DNA of 64,000 nucleotides, taken from Nymphaea colorata. Its lineage: Eukaryota; Streptophyta; Magnoliopsida; Nymphaeales; Nymphaeaceae. A program made the position numbers and the translations under genes. The notes under the pieces were generated by a model. The model was not told where the DNA came from and did no database searches. It saw only the letters and a program-made list of their open reading frames with translations. Location of the stretch: NCBI RefSeq assembly GCF_008831285.2, contig NC_045145.1, positions 10,350,802-10,414,801 of the forward strand. Reading direction: 5' to 3'. The number at the start of each line of letters is the position of its first letter. Position 1 is the stretch's first letter. Below, piece after piece: positions 47,228 to 59,363 of the stretch.

Positions 47228-47730
47228 TGTTAGAATTTAAAGATTAGACATTATGTTAGTATACATATGTATATTTCATATATACTGTCATACATCTAGT
47301 TTCATGTATGATTTGTATATATGAATATCTATGTATGCATAGGTGTTTATGTATTTTATTTTATTTGTTTCTTTTTCTTTTTTATGTACCTTTTTTGTTT
47401 CTTTTCTTTTTCTGTTTTTACTTTTTCTTATTTTGTAAAGGGGAACTAGCTGTTGGGCCAGCTTCCAACGGCTAGATTTCTAGCCGTTGGAGCTGGCCCA
47501 ACAGCCAACTCCTCCTTCTCTCCCTTACATTGTACTATAAATAAGAGACTGTTGTCCCTTGTTTTGTTAAGGCTTTTAGGCCTCTCTTGTGTTCTTTTCT
47601 CTTGAGATTAATACATTTATCTTCTCCTCAAGTTTGAGGTTTGGTTGTGCATTACCTATTGAAGGTGTTGGAATCTTCAAGAGTGTATCTCTTGAAGCAT
47701 TTGCATTCTCAAGATTGGGACTGATTTACA
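47228..47730 (+). repeat. E1 3' LTR
   Basis: 503 bp; same hairpin (about 47449-47505) and TATAAATA box as the 5' copy. Confidence 0.93.
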
Positions 47731-48012
47731 CATCTTCCATTGCTTTGGAACAACACTTAGGCCATCAGCAAGTTTTTGAAATTATGCCATGAGATATGCA
47801 CTTGATTGATAAGAAAATCTCCTAAAGTAAACATTGGGACCATTTTCTGGTAATCTATACAACTTTGGATCTTCTGATGATACATTTTTATATTAATTAT
47901 ATTAGTTAGTTCTGTCTTTGTATGTTTTTATATTATTTCATTAGCTAGCTGCTTTCTTTTTTTGTTCTTCTGTCTCTTTGCGTAGACTGATCATTGCTTC
48001 ATATTCTTGTAG

Positions 48013-48159
48013 TGTGCACATGTAATGGCCATGGCTGTGCAGAAGCTCTTCCCCAACGCTAAAGTAACAATAGGCCCATGGATTGACCATGGTTTTTATT
48101 ATGACTTTGATATGGAGCCTCTGACGGACAAAGATCTGAAGAAAATAAAGAAGGAAATG
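48013..48159 (+). CDS. EMB2761: ThrRS exon 2: editing domain
   Basis: 49 codons, phase 0 on both sides. Begins [14 protein letters not shown], so with exon 1 it completes HTCAH, the HxxxH motif of the ThrRS editing site. Continues [19 protein letters not shown] and ends KKEM. The donor here is GTCGGC, which departs from GTAAGT. Confidence 0.92.
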
Positions 48160-48285
48160 GTCGGCAGATTTTCCTTGTTAAATTGTATCTCATCTTACGG
48201 GAAGCCCTTTATTGCCATATATAGCTTGTGAATGTTCATTAATTACTTGTTTCAGGGTCGGAATTTACTTTGACATCCTATGTAG

Positions 48286-48433
48286 GACCGCATTATAAGG
48301 AGAGATTTGCCTCTCATAAGGGAAGAGGTTTCTAGAATGGAAGCTCAGAGAAGGATAGAAGCAATTGGGGAGCCTTACAAGTTGGACATTCTTGAAAGTA
48401 TTAAGACGGATCCAATCACAATATATCATATAG
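48286..48433 (+). CDS. EMB2761: ThrRS exon 3: editing domain
   Basis: 148 bases, enters in phase 0 and leaves one base into a Gly codon. Reads DRIIRRDLPLIREEVSRMEA to ESIKTDPITIYHI. Acceptor TGTAG at 48285, donor GTTAGA. A competing TTCAG at about 48255 would break the frame, so the later acceptor is preferred. Confidence 0.92.
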
Positions 48434-48593
48434 GTTAGAGCAGTAATTTCGATCTTCATTTAAGAGATTGAAAGATTCTTTTCCAAAGTTTTCCATTGTT
48501 CTGGTGTTGTTTCTTATGTTGCATTTTATGTTTTTTATCCTTCATGTGTGAGATGCTGGATGGACCAGGATGTGTGGAGGATTTGAGCTCTTC

Positions 48594-48647
<54 letters not shown>

Positions 48648-49524
48648 ATTATGTAACTATGTATGTATATAATTAACAAATCATTGAAATGTGATGTACA
48701 AATTGGATTTTGTGACCTCCCAATTTTTTTGATAAGTTTTAAAATAATGTAAAACTGTCAAGTTTAAATCCTCATGTAATCCAGTTTCTATATCAGATTT
48801 CAATGATTTTTTTTCCCAGACCTATAGATTTGAACCTACTGAGCTTATCAATAAAGTCGGATTTTAAAAGACCACCAGAAGCTGACCTAACCTGCTGGAT
48901 GGCACTAGAAGGCCATAGGTATTGGATTGCGGACTCATTGGATCCCCTGTATATGTTTATGTATGCATGTTAAATATTCTCGTCTGGAAATATTTCATTT
49001 GCACAGGGAAGATTCTCCTCTTTGTTTTGCAAATTTATAAAGTTTGGTCAACTAAAACCAGCTCCAGTCAAGACATTCACCAGATGTTATTATGCTTATC
49101 TGTTTTTCCTTTCTCTTTTCCTGTGTTTGTGCATATTTCATGATTTGTTTCACAGCATTTTTAGTACTTTTTTTTTATTGGTGGTCTAAAATTTTCTTTT
49201 CTAAGTCAACCTTGTGCATTATTTACAAATTAATGTGCATCTGTTTGAAACAAGGGCTATGTAAGATTTCTGAAGGCCAAGTTGAAAGAGGCTAAGTTTT
49301 CTAAGTCTGGGACCGTCTGTTGGTATGACCTTCTCAATGACTGCCAATACCAAGTCTCCAGAGCACACATGTACATACAAACAAAGACAGAAAAGAAGGT
49401 CTTTTGTTTCTCATGGTTGTGTTCTTGCTCAAGAAAATGTGGTTTGTTTGTGTGAAGTGTCTGGTACTTTACATGTTATTGATTGGTTGGTAATTCAATC
49501 CTAAAGAAACTATTAATTAAGCAG
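48434..49524 (+). other. ThrRS intron 3
   Basis: 1.1 kb, GTTAGA to AAGCAG. Contains a (TA)n(TG)n microsatellite at about 48594-48647. No transposon or other gene seen. Confidence 0.85.
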
Positions 49525-49778
49525 GAAATGAATGGTGGGACTTATGTGCTGGACCTCATGTTGAAAGCACTGGCCACATTGACAAGAACGCTGTCATGCT
49601 CGAATCAGTTGCTGGGGCTTATTGGAGAGGAGATGAAAGCAACGCAATGTTGCAGAGGATATATGGCACGGCATGGGAAAATGAAGAGCAGTTAAAGGCA
49701 TATCTCTATTTAAAAGAGGAAGCAAAACGCCGTGATCATAGGCGTCTTGGTCAAGAGCTTGATCTATTCTCAATACAG
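49525..49778 (+). CDS. EMB2761: ThrRS exon 4: second half of the editing site
   Basis: 254 bases. Completes the Gly codon and reads [20 protein letters not shown], with CxxxH (CAGPH), the partner motif of HxxxH in the bacterial-type ThrRS editing pocket. Continues [20 protein letters not shown] and [15 protein letters not shown], the linker to the catalytic domain. Donor CAG|GTACCT. Confidence 0.93.
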
Positions 49779-50971
49779 GTACCTTTTCTTTCAATTTTAG
49801 GAAGAGTTTTTCTATTATCATGTCTGCTAGTAATTATAGTCGGATGGATCAATTGAAATTTTCTATATAGTTGTTCAATCATTTGCAAGCATAACATACA
49901 AATAAATGTTTTTTCTTCTTTGCAAGCATACTGAAAATGTGCAAGGGTCATTGACCACTTGGAACATTCAGTCAGCACTCAGCTCAAAACAACCTGTATA
50001 ATGAATCTTTTCATGGAATTGGTTTCACACTAAATATGTATCAGATGTTAAGCCTGCTGTATAATGAAAGTGTAATTGGTGATGGTCAAATCATTTCAGA
50101 AACTCTGCTGTTCTAACATATGATAAAACTATATCAGATACAGTTGTCTCTTTAGCTTACCAAGTTCATAAAAAATTTCATTTTTTAACTCCCAAGAAAA
50201 AATAAATTTGAAGTGGGTAAATTTGGAAAAAAAGGAATGTAAAGCTAAGGGCTTTCATGTCTTTTCAGAAAGACTAGATCAATGCCAAATGGCAATTCTG
50301 TTTATTCAAGGGAAGCACCATCAGTATTGCCCAGTGTCTTGAGGAAACTTTGTTAGAGAAAAAGCAAGATGTTTTTCTTGTCTCTCGTCGTTGTGGGACT
50401 CAAAGGATTGTTCCTTACACAAAACAAAACGGGCTTACTGCTGTGTGAAATAAGTTGATTGTGATTTATTAATTATAAGTGGAAATTTTAGATAGTAATA
50501 ATTTAGATAAAAACTGTTCAAAAATAATTTTCAACTGAAATGACCGTAACAAAAGAGAACCATAAAAAGTTTTCATAGGCAAAAATTATTTTTTGTTATC
50601 ATGGTTATTTTATCATTAAAAATTACAGAAAATGAAAAGTTGAGTAGAAATATCTTATTTTTATTATGCCTTAAGCTTTTTGCAATTGGAAGGTATAGTG
50701 TAAATGGTATGTGCAAAAGTTTTATCTATGGTAAAAGCAGAAAAACCAACAAACGGTAGAAAAGTTGCTTCAGTTCAAAAACTTTGTTATTTTTAGCATG
50801 TTTAGTTTACCTCCATAAAAATAGCATTATCTAATCTTACTATCAAGTTTCAATTGAAAATTGCTGGTGTAAAAAAAAAAAAAAATTGATAGGGCTGTCC
50901 AATCAAGATGGACAGCCCTGCTTTGATGTCTATAGACGTTTAAAGTTTCTAGAGAGTCACGATTCAGTGAC

Positions 50972-51033
<62 letters not shown>

Positions 51034-51150
51034 ACATATATATATATATATATGTATGTATATATATATGTATATATATATATATGTATGTATATATATA
51101 TGTATATATATATATATGTATGTATGTATATATATATATATATATATGTA

Positions 51151-51203
<53 letters not shown>

Positions 51204-52176
51204 GTCTGTGTGTGTCTGTATGTATGTTTGGATGTTTTGTTTCTTGTGAAAGATGGATAAGTCAAACTCCAAACATATCTATGCATGTATTTAATACATA
51301 GATTTGCCGTACAGCTAAGGTTTGAGACTGCTACAGCGTCTATCATTGGGGATAGGCTAATCTTTGAGTCTGGCCTAATGCAGACCCATGCTGATGGTTG
51401 TTATATAAGATTTATTCTCTTTTTGAGTTACACAGTAGGTTTTCTTCGTCACTATTTCCAGTCTCATACATTTTTGTGTGCATATATGTGCGTGTATTTA
51501 ATGATTGTGGTGTGTTCATATTCTTGCTTTCTGTAGATTTCATATCTAAAACAAAAACAACCTTTTTCATAGTATTCAGATGCTCCTTTTACTCTTTCTG
51601 ATGTCAAAATGGTCTTCAATGTGGTCCTTTGAGCTATTTGAAAGATCAACTTTTCTGTTAAATGTAAACTGTAAATAATACTATTTTTTTCGTTGCAACT
51701 TCTAATAATTGGCCCTGGCATTCGTAGATTACAGCTTCTTCCTACTGTTTGCCATGGTTCTAGAACTATAAGAGACTCTCTTTCTCTCTCTCTCTTGTGG
51801 TCGTGCATACATGTGCATATATTTCAGAAATACATATAACATAGACATGGATCTCAGTTATGTCTTGGGATATTGATGGTTTTCTAATAAATGTTGGGAA
51901 AATTATTGACAGATAACAAACTTTTTAAGAAATTAAAAATAAAAAAAGTGGGACAAAGTCGAACTGCTTATTGAGCAAAATTTCATGATAATATTGTGAT
52001 ATTTCGGGTGATTATCACAAAATATTTGATTTTCTTGATATGTTGAAAGTTGAAACATGAGTCCGAGACCTTGAATAATCTTCTAGAAGCAGTTTCATGC
52101 TGATTTGCCATTTATTTCTATGAGGTGGAGAATGAATTAACTTGTTTAACATTGAAAGAATTTGGTATTTTTACAG
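49779..52176 (+). other. ThrRS intron 4
   Basis: 2.4 kb, GTACCT to TTACAG. Holds the large microsatellite at about 50972-51240. No transposon with recognisable ends. Confidence 0.85.
50972..51240. repeat. Compound (TA)n/(CA)n/(TATG)n microsatellite
   Basis: About 270 bases of alternating TA, a (CA)n block near 50981-51016, and interspersed ATGTATGTA motifs. All open frames here are Tyr/Ile or Thr/His low complexity. Confidence 0.95.
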
Positions 52177-52554
52177 GAGGATGCGGGTGGAGGACTAGTA
52201 TTTTGGCATCCAAAAGGTGCCATTGTTAGACATATAATTGAAGATTCTTGGAAAAAGCTGCACATGCAAGATGGCTATGAGTTGCTATACACTCCTCATG
52301 TAGCCAAAGCTGATCTTTGGAAAGTCAGTGGACATCTAGAGTTCTACAAGGAAAACATGTATGACCAGATTAAAATAGAGGATGAACTTTATCAGTTGAG
52401 ACCAATGAATTGCCCTTACCACATTCTTGTGTACAAGCGGAAGTTGCATTCATATAGGGATTTTCCAATAAGAGTTGCGGAGTTGGGAACTGTTTACAGA
52501 TACGAATTATCTGGGACTTTACATGGCCTTTTTCGTGTAAGAGGTTTTACTCAG
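52177..52554 (+). CDS. EMB2761: ThrRS exon 5: class II catalytic core to motif 2
   Basis: 126 codons, phase 0. [19 protein letters not shown] and [19 protein letters not shown] cover motif 1 and the following helix. [13 protein letters not shown] carries the Cys that binds the catalytic zinc in Thr[17 protein letters not shown] to LFRVRGFTQ is motif 2. Donor CAG|GTATGC. The next residues of the family (DDAHIF) are not found anywhere to 64000. Confidence 0.94.
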
Positions 52555-54270
52555 GTATGCTATTTTCATTCCTTTATCCACCACCGACCTATATGGAGTA
52601 TTTATTAGACTTTTGAAGTTACTCTGTCTTGTTTCTTCTTAGCTTCCAAATAGACCATCTAAGACTATTTTCTTCTTGCTATGGAAATGAAAAGACTAGG
52701 GCGATGCACGTTCTTAATTTCCCAATAAATTCTAAGCTAGATCATCAAAACCCGAAGTCAGACACAAGCTGGTCAAAGCTCGTAAAAGAACTGATGAGGA
52801 CTAGTCAGTTTAAGTTGGTCGACTAATGGAGAATCAGTGAGAAACATAAAACACAAAATTTTGAAAAGGTAAGAAAGACATCACATATTATTGTAAAACC
52901 AATGAAAGCGCATAGTTCACACACTGCATCTATATATGTATATAAAATATATAGGATCACATTACACAAAATTTAAAGTGTCAAATGTAATAGACAACAA
53001 AATATTGTTATCAGTAATCTAAAAACACATGCACCCACTTCATGCCATGGTGTGCACACACATACACATGGTCAATTATGTCTCTTACTTCTACCTTGTC
53101 TCTTGTATCTCATGCACTAGAGTTCTGTTTCGCAAATCCAACTTTATAGATACATGAAAAATGTTCAAATTTATTAAGACTAAAAAAAACATAATTAGTT
53201 GTATAAATCAGTTATTGTCGGGCCTAAGGAATAAGCAGTATTAGCTTTTTCAACTATAAAATCTGGTTTTGACTTCAGCTTTGGTGATTTTTTCATTCAT
53301 AAATTTTTTATACATTTCACATCCCTAAGTGTAGTTAGTTTTATTAATAGAAAAGCTTAAGATGCTGGATGACACATGCAGGGGATATATTTTGGGAGGC
53401 ATGATTCAAGGATTATAGATGTAGACAGAAAAGGAATGTTAAAAGAGAAAAAGACATCGCACATAGGTGTATATACTCTAGATGGAGAGAGAGAGAGAGA
53501 GAGAAACCCAAAAAATATATGGAAGGATAACAGTTTGCTAGTATAAGCTATAGTTGGAAGATAATGTTTGAACTTTGATGAAAAAGAAAGCAGAAAAATG
53601 ACCAGATGGAAGTTATGCTAGTTATCTTACATGGACTACGCGGTCAAGGACAGTTGCCTGTTGGCTAGTTGATCAACTAGTTCCTAAACTAGGCCCTGGT
53701 AAATTTATGGCCAGGGACTAGTTAGGTTTGACCAGTGACTAGGTCAAGTACTTGACTAGTTGGATGAACCATGCGCTGATTTGATGGCATAGCATCCTAG
53801 GTGGAAACTATCATGCAGATTTCATTTTAATTTCTGGAGCCCGGAGCCTTTTCTGGTTTAACCTTTTGTTGGTTGCTTCAGTGAAGCAGATCACTCAATT
53901 TTTTGTTTCTAGGTGAAAATTGAAATTATATATGTTAAGATCTGGGTTGGGCCTAGTCAGATCAGACCTGACCCGACTCATATTAACCACACGCATGGGC
54001 GGTGGCATACTTGTAATTTTCAATATTGTTTTGTGTATTTTGTTTGTATACTAAATTGTGATTAGTATATAATGATAACAAGAGGCAGGCGTCAAGGTCG
54101 CTGCCCTCTTTCTTCTCTCCCTCTTGTGCACGAGCAGTCTATTCCTCTTCTCCTCCTTTTGTATCTACTAAAGACTCCATCCGGTGGTTTGGTGTTATAT
54201 ATCAAAAATCTTACAATATATCTCTGTGGTTCATATCATTTGACTTAGTAGTATCACCTGAGTTTGTATC

Positions 54271-54557
54271 TGTTAGAATACCGTGTAATAGGGAACCGGG
54301 TCCGGATATGGACCCGGTACCCATGGGTGCGGGAACCGAGGACAGGCTCGGTTCCCTAGGCGGGTCTCTCTTCCTCCCTCTTTTATTTTAATCACTTATT
54401 GTAATTGTTGATATAGTGAATTATTTTTTCTCTCTCCTAGGGTTGCGGTTTTGCCCCTAGGTTAGAGTTTCCCCGTGGTTTTTCACCTCGTTCCGAGGTT
54501 TTCCACGTAAATCTTGTGTTTGTTTACCTTTCTCCTCTTCCACTGCGTGTTTCTACA
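54271..54557 (+). mobile_element. Solo LTR of the E3 copia family
   Basis: 287 bp, TGTTAGAAT to TTTCTACA, flanked by GTATC at 54266-54270 and 54558-54562. It shares the E3 LTR plan (CTAGGGTTGCGGTT, GGTTTTTCACCTC, GAGGTTTTCCACGTA) with many substitutions. It carries both inverted repeats seen in E3. Confidence 0.93.
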
Positions 54558-55382
54558 GTATCCATAGATATGACATCGGAGACCTGCATAAGGAGGTGTA
54601 ATATGATAATATCATCAGAGTCAGTGTTAATCTCCTCTCCGGAGTCATGTCTACAAAAGGCACAAACTCTCTCTATCTCTCTCTCTTTTCTCTGAGAATG
54701 TACACATTCTACTCCCATTGGTTCGATGAAACTTGTTGATGATCAAATACGTGCTCAAAAAATTGGACCCTCTGCCCTCTATTTGCCTTGAACTCTCCCT
54801 TCTACATGCACACTTTCCTATATTTTTTCTATAATAGAATCTCAATTGATTTCTTCTAATCTTCTTCCCTATATATGTGATAATGAATTTATGGATTTGC
54901 ATCCACATGTATGTAGGTTTATATTGTAGGTTGATTGTAAATTGATCTCTATCAACTCCATATTCCATATCTTCATACAATGGATAACATAGTAGAAAGG
55001 TTCATATAGTTCTCCCCACCATACTATCTCATCTATTAGATAGATACCCCGCGGATTCAATCCAGTCTGCTCATTTCATTTGAGACTTGGAATTGTAATC
55101 CCTTTCTTTCGTTTACCCCGCCTAACCTATAGTAATAGAAATACAAGTCCTACTGAGACAGAATTTGTAATTTGCTATCGTCTTGACTAGCAGGCCCTGA
55201 CTCACCCTCCATGGAAAGACTGATTCATTCAGATCAACATGAGGGTATAACTACATGGCATTGCTAAAATCCATGTATATTTGAAATAGGTTGACCTCCT
55301 TGCTCTCTCATGTTAAAATCCTTTTCCCACTGAGCCCCCAAAAAGTAGGACTGGTGCCAATAGTTCATCACGGAAGAAAGGC

Positions 55383-55383
<1 letters not shown>

Positions 55384-55438
<55 letters not shown>

Positions 55439-55733
55439 TGCCTTCATGATGGCATGTTTCTTGCAATCATAGATGTGTTCCTTTTTACTAGATACGTTCC
55501 TTTCAACCATTGTTACAACTTTTGACAATATTTTCTAAATGTTGCATGAGAAGTGGCAAAACAAGAAAAGACAAAAATAAGAGCGGAAAAGGATGTGGTT
55601 TCAGTGGCAATTTAAATTTCTTGCTAAAAGGCATGGTTATTTTTTGTTTCACATTTTTTTGCTTTGTAGTTTATACCCTTCAAAAGGTCAAGTGTGGTAC
55701 TTTCGAAATTGTTTAATAGTAAACAACATAAAG

Positions 55734-55797
<64 letters not shown>

Positions 55798-56090
55798 GAT
55801 GCCTTCATGATGGCATGTTTCTTGCAATTATAGATGTGTTCCTTTTTACTAGGCATGTTCCTTAAAACCATTGTTACACTTTTGACAATATTTTCAAGCT
55901 GTGCATGAGAACCGGCAAAACAGGAAAAAACAAAATTAAAAAAGGAAAAACATGTGTTTTCAATAAAAAATGTGTGCTTATTTTTTGTTTTTTTTGTTTC
56001 AAATTTTTTTGGTTTGTAGTTTGATGCCCTTCAAAAGGTCAAGTGCAGTACTTTTGAAATTGTTTAAGTTTAATAGTAATTAACATAAAA
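55384..56090. repeat. Tandem duplication, unit about 355 bp, each led by a (TA)n tract
   Basis: Unit 1 (about 55384-55736) and unit 2 (about 55737-56090) each start with a (TA)n run of 50-60 bases. Both continue with GCCTTCATGATGGCATGTTTC, then AACCATTGTTACA, the GGCAAAACA stretch and CTTCAAAAGGTCAAGTG. They differ by many substitutions and small gaps, so this is an old duplication. Confidence 0.85.
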
Positions 56091-57212
56091 ATCGAAAAAA
56101 AATACAAAAAAGGACATAAAATTTGGGCAAAGAATAAATCATCCCTCAATTTTTGAGAGTTAACAAATAGGTGCTGAACTTTTGACAAGATTTCTCAAAG
56201 AGCTGCCTACTAAAAGAGAACATTAATTTTTAAAATGAAATAACAAATGTACCCCTTCTAAAAACATCATATCTTTCCTCAGCCTAGAAAACAATGATTC
56301 TTTATGGGGGTTACTCTTATCATTGTGTATAAAAAATCAACGTTTTCTTTTAATAGGAAGCTCTTGCAGAATTCATTCGAAAGTTGAGCACCTATTTTGT
56401 TAACTTTCAAAAGTTTTGTGTGATAAAATGTTAGTCACTTTTTGATCTCTTCAAAACTTAACGGTAAAGTTCAGTGACTCAGTCGACTTTTTTAGAGGAG
56501 AAGGCGAAAACATTTGTTACTAAGAGGGTGTTAGGGGTAGGCGATGATACAGTTGTTGAACCTCCCCAGTAGGAGCCAAGTCTCCCTTATGGCTGCAACA
56601 CTGAAAAAGTGTTCGAAGAAATTGGCGCATTCGTCTCCCTTGTAACAGAAGCGTACTGTTTTATAAAGAGTAACCCAAGGAAGGAAGAAAAAGGGGAAAA
56701 GAAAAGCAAGGAGAAATGGACATGCAGAAACAACTTCCATGCAGTTCTGTGAGCCTTCACTTTTCCATCTTCTTCTGGTTTTCTATTTCTGTTCTGTTAC
56801 AAATTGTTTTCCTTGACTGACTGCTTTTATTTGTTATCTTTCCTTCACCTTGTTATGCTTCGACATTTCAGCCCAATATTTCTTGAATTGCCTTAATATG
56901 CCTCCTATGGTAAAAATTCTTTTATCTACTAATTTCCAACATAATCCATCTCTGTAATGTGTGTACATCTCAAAGCTGATAATCTTTTTATAATGAGATT
57001 CATGATTTACCATAATGTGGTTCTTCTGTGGTCAGTCACTGCTGTGTGCATTAAAACTGGGTTACCTAATATAGCACTCTCAAATTGTCTGAGAGCTATC
57101 ATGATGGTTAGAATTTGGAATCAGGATTTAAAAAAAAAAAACTGAACAAAGGTGCTAATCCTTTAACAGTATTATGGAAACACCATTTTGGCAAAAAGTC
57201 CAATGGAACGTT

Positions 57213-57328
<116 letters not shown>

Positions 57329-57329
57329 A

Positions 57330-57494
57330 ATACTGCTGCGTGCTGGATGTTATTAGATGGTTAAACTATATTGGTATTAGCCACAGTATATGATACAATG
57401 GTTTATAGTGGCTTTAGGCCTTTAGTGATGATTTATGGTCTTTTTAGTAACAAATTTTTAAATTTCATCGAGCACATGGCAGCATTGACTTTTT

Positions 57495-57539
<45 letters not shown>

Positions 57540-57801
57540 ATATTAGGGAAGTTCTGTGCTGCTATGCTAAAAATTAAAAATCTGTCATGGAAAAACAGCT
57601 CACTCATGAGCATTAGTGACGATTTATGATGCAGCCATGGTTTATGCCTTTATGGTGTTCTTAACAATGATTCATGATGCTTTTAGTGATGGATTTTTAA
57701 TTGTCAGCCATCTAGCAACATCCGAAACCTGACAATGTTATATATATATATATATATGTACACACACACACACACACACACATGCACACACACACACACA
57801 C
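57330..57801. repeat. MITE-like repeats with (TA)n and (CA)n tracts
   Basis: Two related AT-rich blocks (TTTATGGT, TTTTTAGTGATGGATTTTTAA, ATCTAGCAACAT) lie on either side of a (TA)n run at 57496-57532. A (TA)n(CA)n run closes the interval at 57739-57801. The ATGTTGCTAGATG end word recurs at about 29363-29376 in intron 1, suggesting a dispersed small family. Confidence 0.4.
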
Positions 57802-58239
57802 CTCCGTTTTTCTTCTTTTCCTCTAGGTCTGGAGGTCCTAAGAAGAAGAATGGACCTGAAAAAGCAAGTCCGAGAATGGCTGTATACATATAATAAATCA
57901 AACTTACAAAGTGACAGAATTGCGAAAATAATGGAACGATAATGATATAAAGACCTAAATCTATAAAATAGCCCACAACTAGATTGTCTTGCTGCTTCAG
58001 GTTAATTAATTAACAGGTTAACATGATGCTGTTCCAATTTTGGACAGATTTTAATTGTTTCTTGTTATTTTGTTTTGAAAATATTGTAGTGCAGTTGTGG
58101 AAAGAGAGGAAAAGGGGAAAAAAAATAACAAATGTTTGTTCTCGGTCATGCCTAGACGTGAATACATTTTTTTGTGTCATGCTAGTGTACATAAAGGTGC
58201 TAGATTGATTTTCAAATATTAGTAAAAGTCATATTGACG

Positions 58240-59106
58240 AGGAATTTTTCAATTCAAAATTTAAACATCACCTAGCTGACATTTCATATGATGGTGTTGC
58301 TGCTGCAAAGATTTGCTTGAAGTTGTCGGTGATAGGGACCAAATCATGTAGAAAAACATGATGAGAACCCTTCAAAGAAAAGCAGAATTTAGAGCTATTT
58401 GAACACAACAGGTTCAGGTAAAAACTCTTTTTTGTCACAAGACAATTCATGCAAAAAAAAGGATGACAATAAATAGTTTCGGGAATATTTTTAAGAAGCA
58501 AAAAAGTGCATTCATGTCTTACTTTTTAGTGCTATTGCATTGAATAACTGCCATAATCTATTTGCTTTGATTTGAGGCATTTGAAGACTTTGTCGTTGCT
58601 ACTTCTAATTGCAGTCAAAGGGATTTTAACTCCAGTTAGTAGCAATAACGTGGCTATTGGAAGATGCAAAGAAAAAATTTGAAGCATATGTTGATGAAAT
58701 GAAATCTACATGGCCACAAAGACAATGCACAATAATGTCGGCTATATAGAACAATAGAACAATACAACAAAAGCAGTTGTTAGTGAGCTCTTCAAAAGGT
58801 GCTATATTTTGGAAACCAATCCATATAGAAGAGGTCTTAAAATTTGCAGATTTTATAATGGAGCTTTGATCTTCTTTCATAGAAGAAATAGGACTAAAAA
58901 ATGTCCAAATTGTCACTGACAATGGAAGCAGCTAAAATAACATAAAAACTATTCTTGGTGACCAGTATCAAAATATTTGCTTCATTATGCAATTGTTAGT
59001 TGCATTGCTTTAATGCTTGAAGACATTGACACCCTGGAGGATGTGAGAAATATAATAAAGAACGGAAGGTAGATTGTAAAGTTCATCCACAACAAGCTTT
59101 TAGTAT
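58240..59106 (+). pseudogene. hAT-family transposase remnant, 5' part
   Basis: With stops and shifts the plus strand reads LKHHLADISYDGVAAA (BED zinc-finger-like start), then GLKNVQIVTDNGSS and AIVSCIALMLEDIDTLEDV. This order matches the DUF659 region of plant hAT transposases (family: VVTDN, then CAAHCIDLMLEDI). E4 interrupts it at the AGTAT target site. Confidence 0.7.
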
Positions 59107-59363
59107 TGTAGAAACACGAACAAGAAGAGGAAGAGAAACAACGATCACGATGTAACGTGGAAAAACCCTCAACAAGAGGAAAAAAAACCACGAATGAGGA
59201 GGAGCCGGTGCCCACTAGCCGCCAGACTCTCTCTCTCCTTTGTCTTTCATTCACACAATAAGGATTAGGGTTACACAACTTAAATAATGCCCAACAAGGG
59301 CTACAAGTTGGATCGGATACGGATCCGGACCCGGTCCCGAGACCCATCTAACATACTTCAACA
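59107..59363 (-). repeat. E4 3' LTR
   Basis: 257 bp, TGTAGAAAC to TTCAACA on the plus strand. The pol stop TGA at 59358-59360 lies inside it. Confidence 0.95.

Larger units (their letters stand above)
31888..47730 (+). mobile_element. Ty1/copia element E1 (outermost of a three-level nest)
   Basis: LTRs at 31888-32393 and 47228-47730, both beginning TGTTAGAATTT and ending ATTTACA. The target duplication is CATCT (31883-31887 and 47731-47735). The PBS TGGTATCAGAGC is at 32394 and a G-rich polypurine tract lies before 47228. Its own length without E2 is about 5.4 kb. E2 lies inside its RNase H sequence. LTR differences number roughly nine substitutions plus a 3-base gap in 506. Stops and frameshifts in pol make it non-autonomous. 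Confidence 0.95.
25680..48012 (+). other. ThrRS intron 1, 22.3 kb, filled with transposons
   Basis: Donor GTAAGG at 25680, acceptor TTGTAG ending at 48012. About 15.8 kb is the nested copia stack 31888-47730; without it the intron would be about 6.5 kb. It also holds a serine carboxypeptidase-like fragment (28227-28526, minus), a TIR element (about 29590-30340) and microsatellites. E1 and E3 lie in the sense direction of ThrRS, E2 antisense. In 25680-28226 and 30341-31882 I see only AT-rich non-coding sequence apart from short repeats. Confidence 0.9.
25332..52554 (+). other. EMB2761: Organellar threonyl-tRNA synthetase gene (5' part, exons 1-5)
   Basis: Joining 25332-25679, 48013-48159, 48286-48433, 49525-49778 and 52177-52554 gives 425 in-frame codons without a stop. 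The product charges tRNA-Thr with threonine and, by homology to the bacterial-type plant enzyme encoded by EMB2761 in Arabidopsis, acts in plastids and mitochondria. Visible parts are a transit peptide, the editing (N2) domain and the class II core up to motif 2. No TGS domain lies between transit peptide and editing domain. Motif 3 and the anticodon-binding domain must lie beyond 64000. Introns total over 26 kb in this stretch, mostly transposons. Confidence 0.93.

Noticed and set aside
31888-47730. Reading E1, E2 and E3 as one giant composite retroelement
   Set aside because: Separate 5-bp target duplications and separate PBS/polypurine pairs show three independent insertions.
50886-51346. 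Tyr/Ile and Val/Cys repeat proteins
   Set aside because: Translations of the (TA)n and (CA)n microsatellite.
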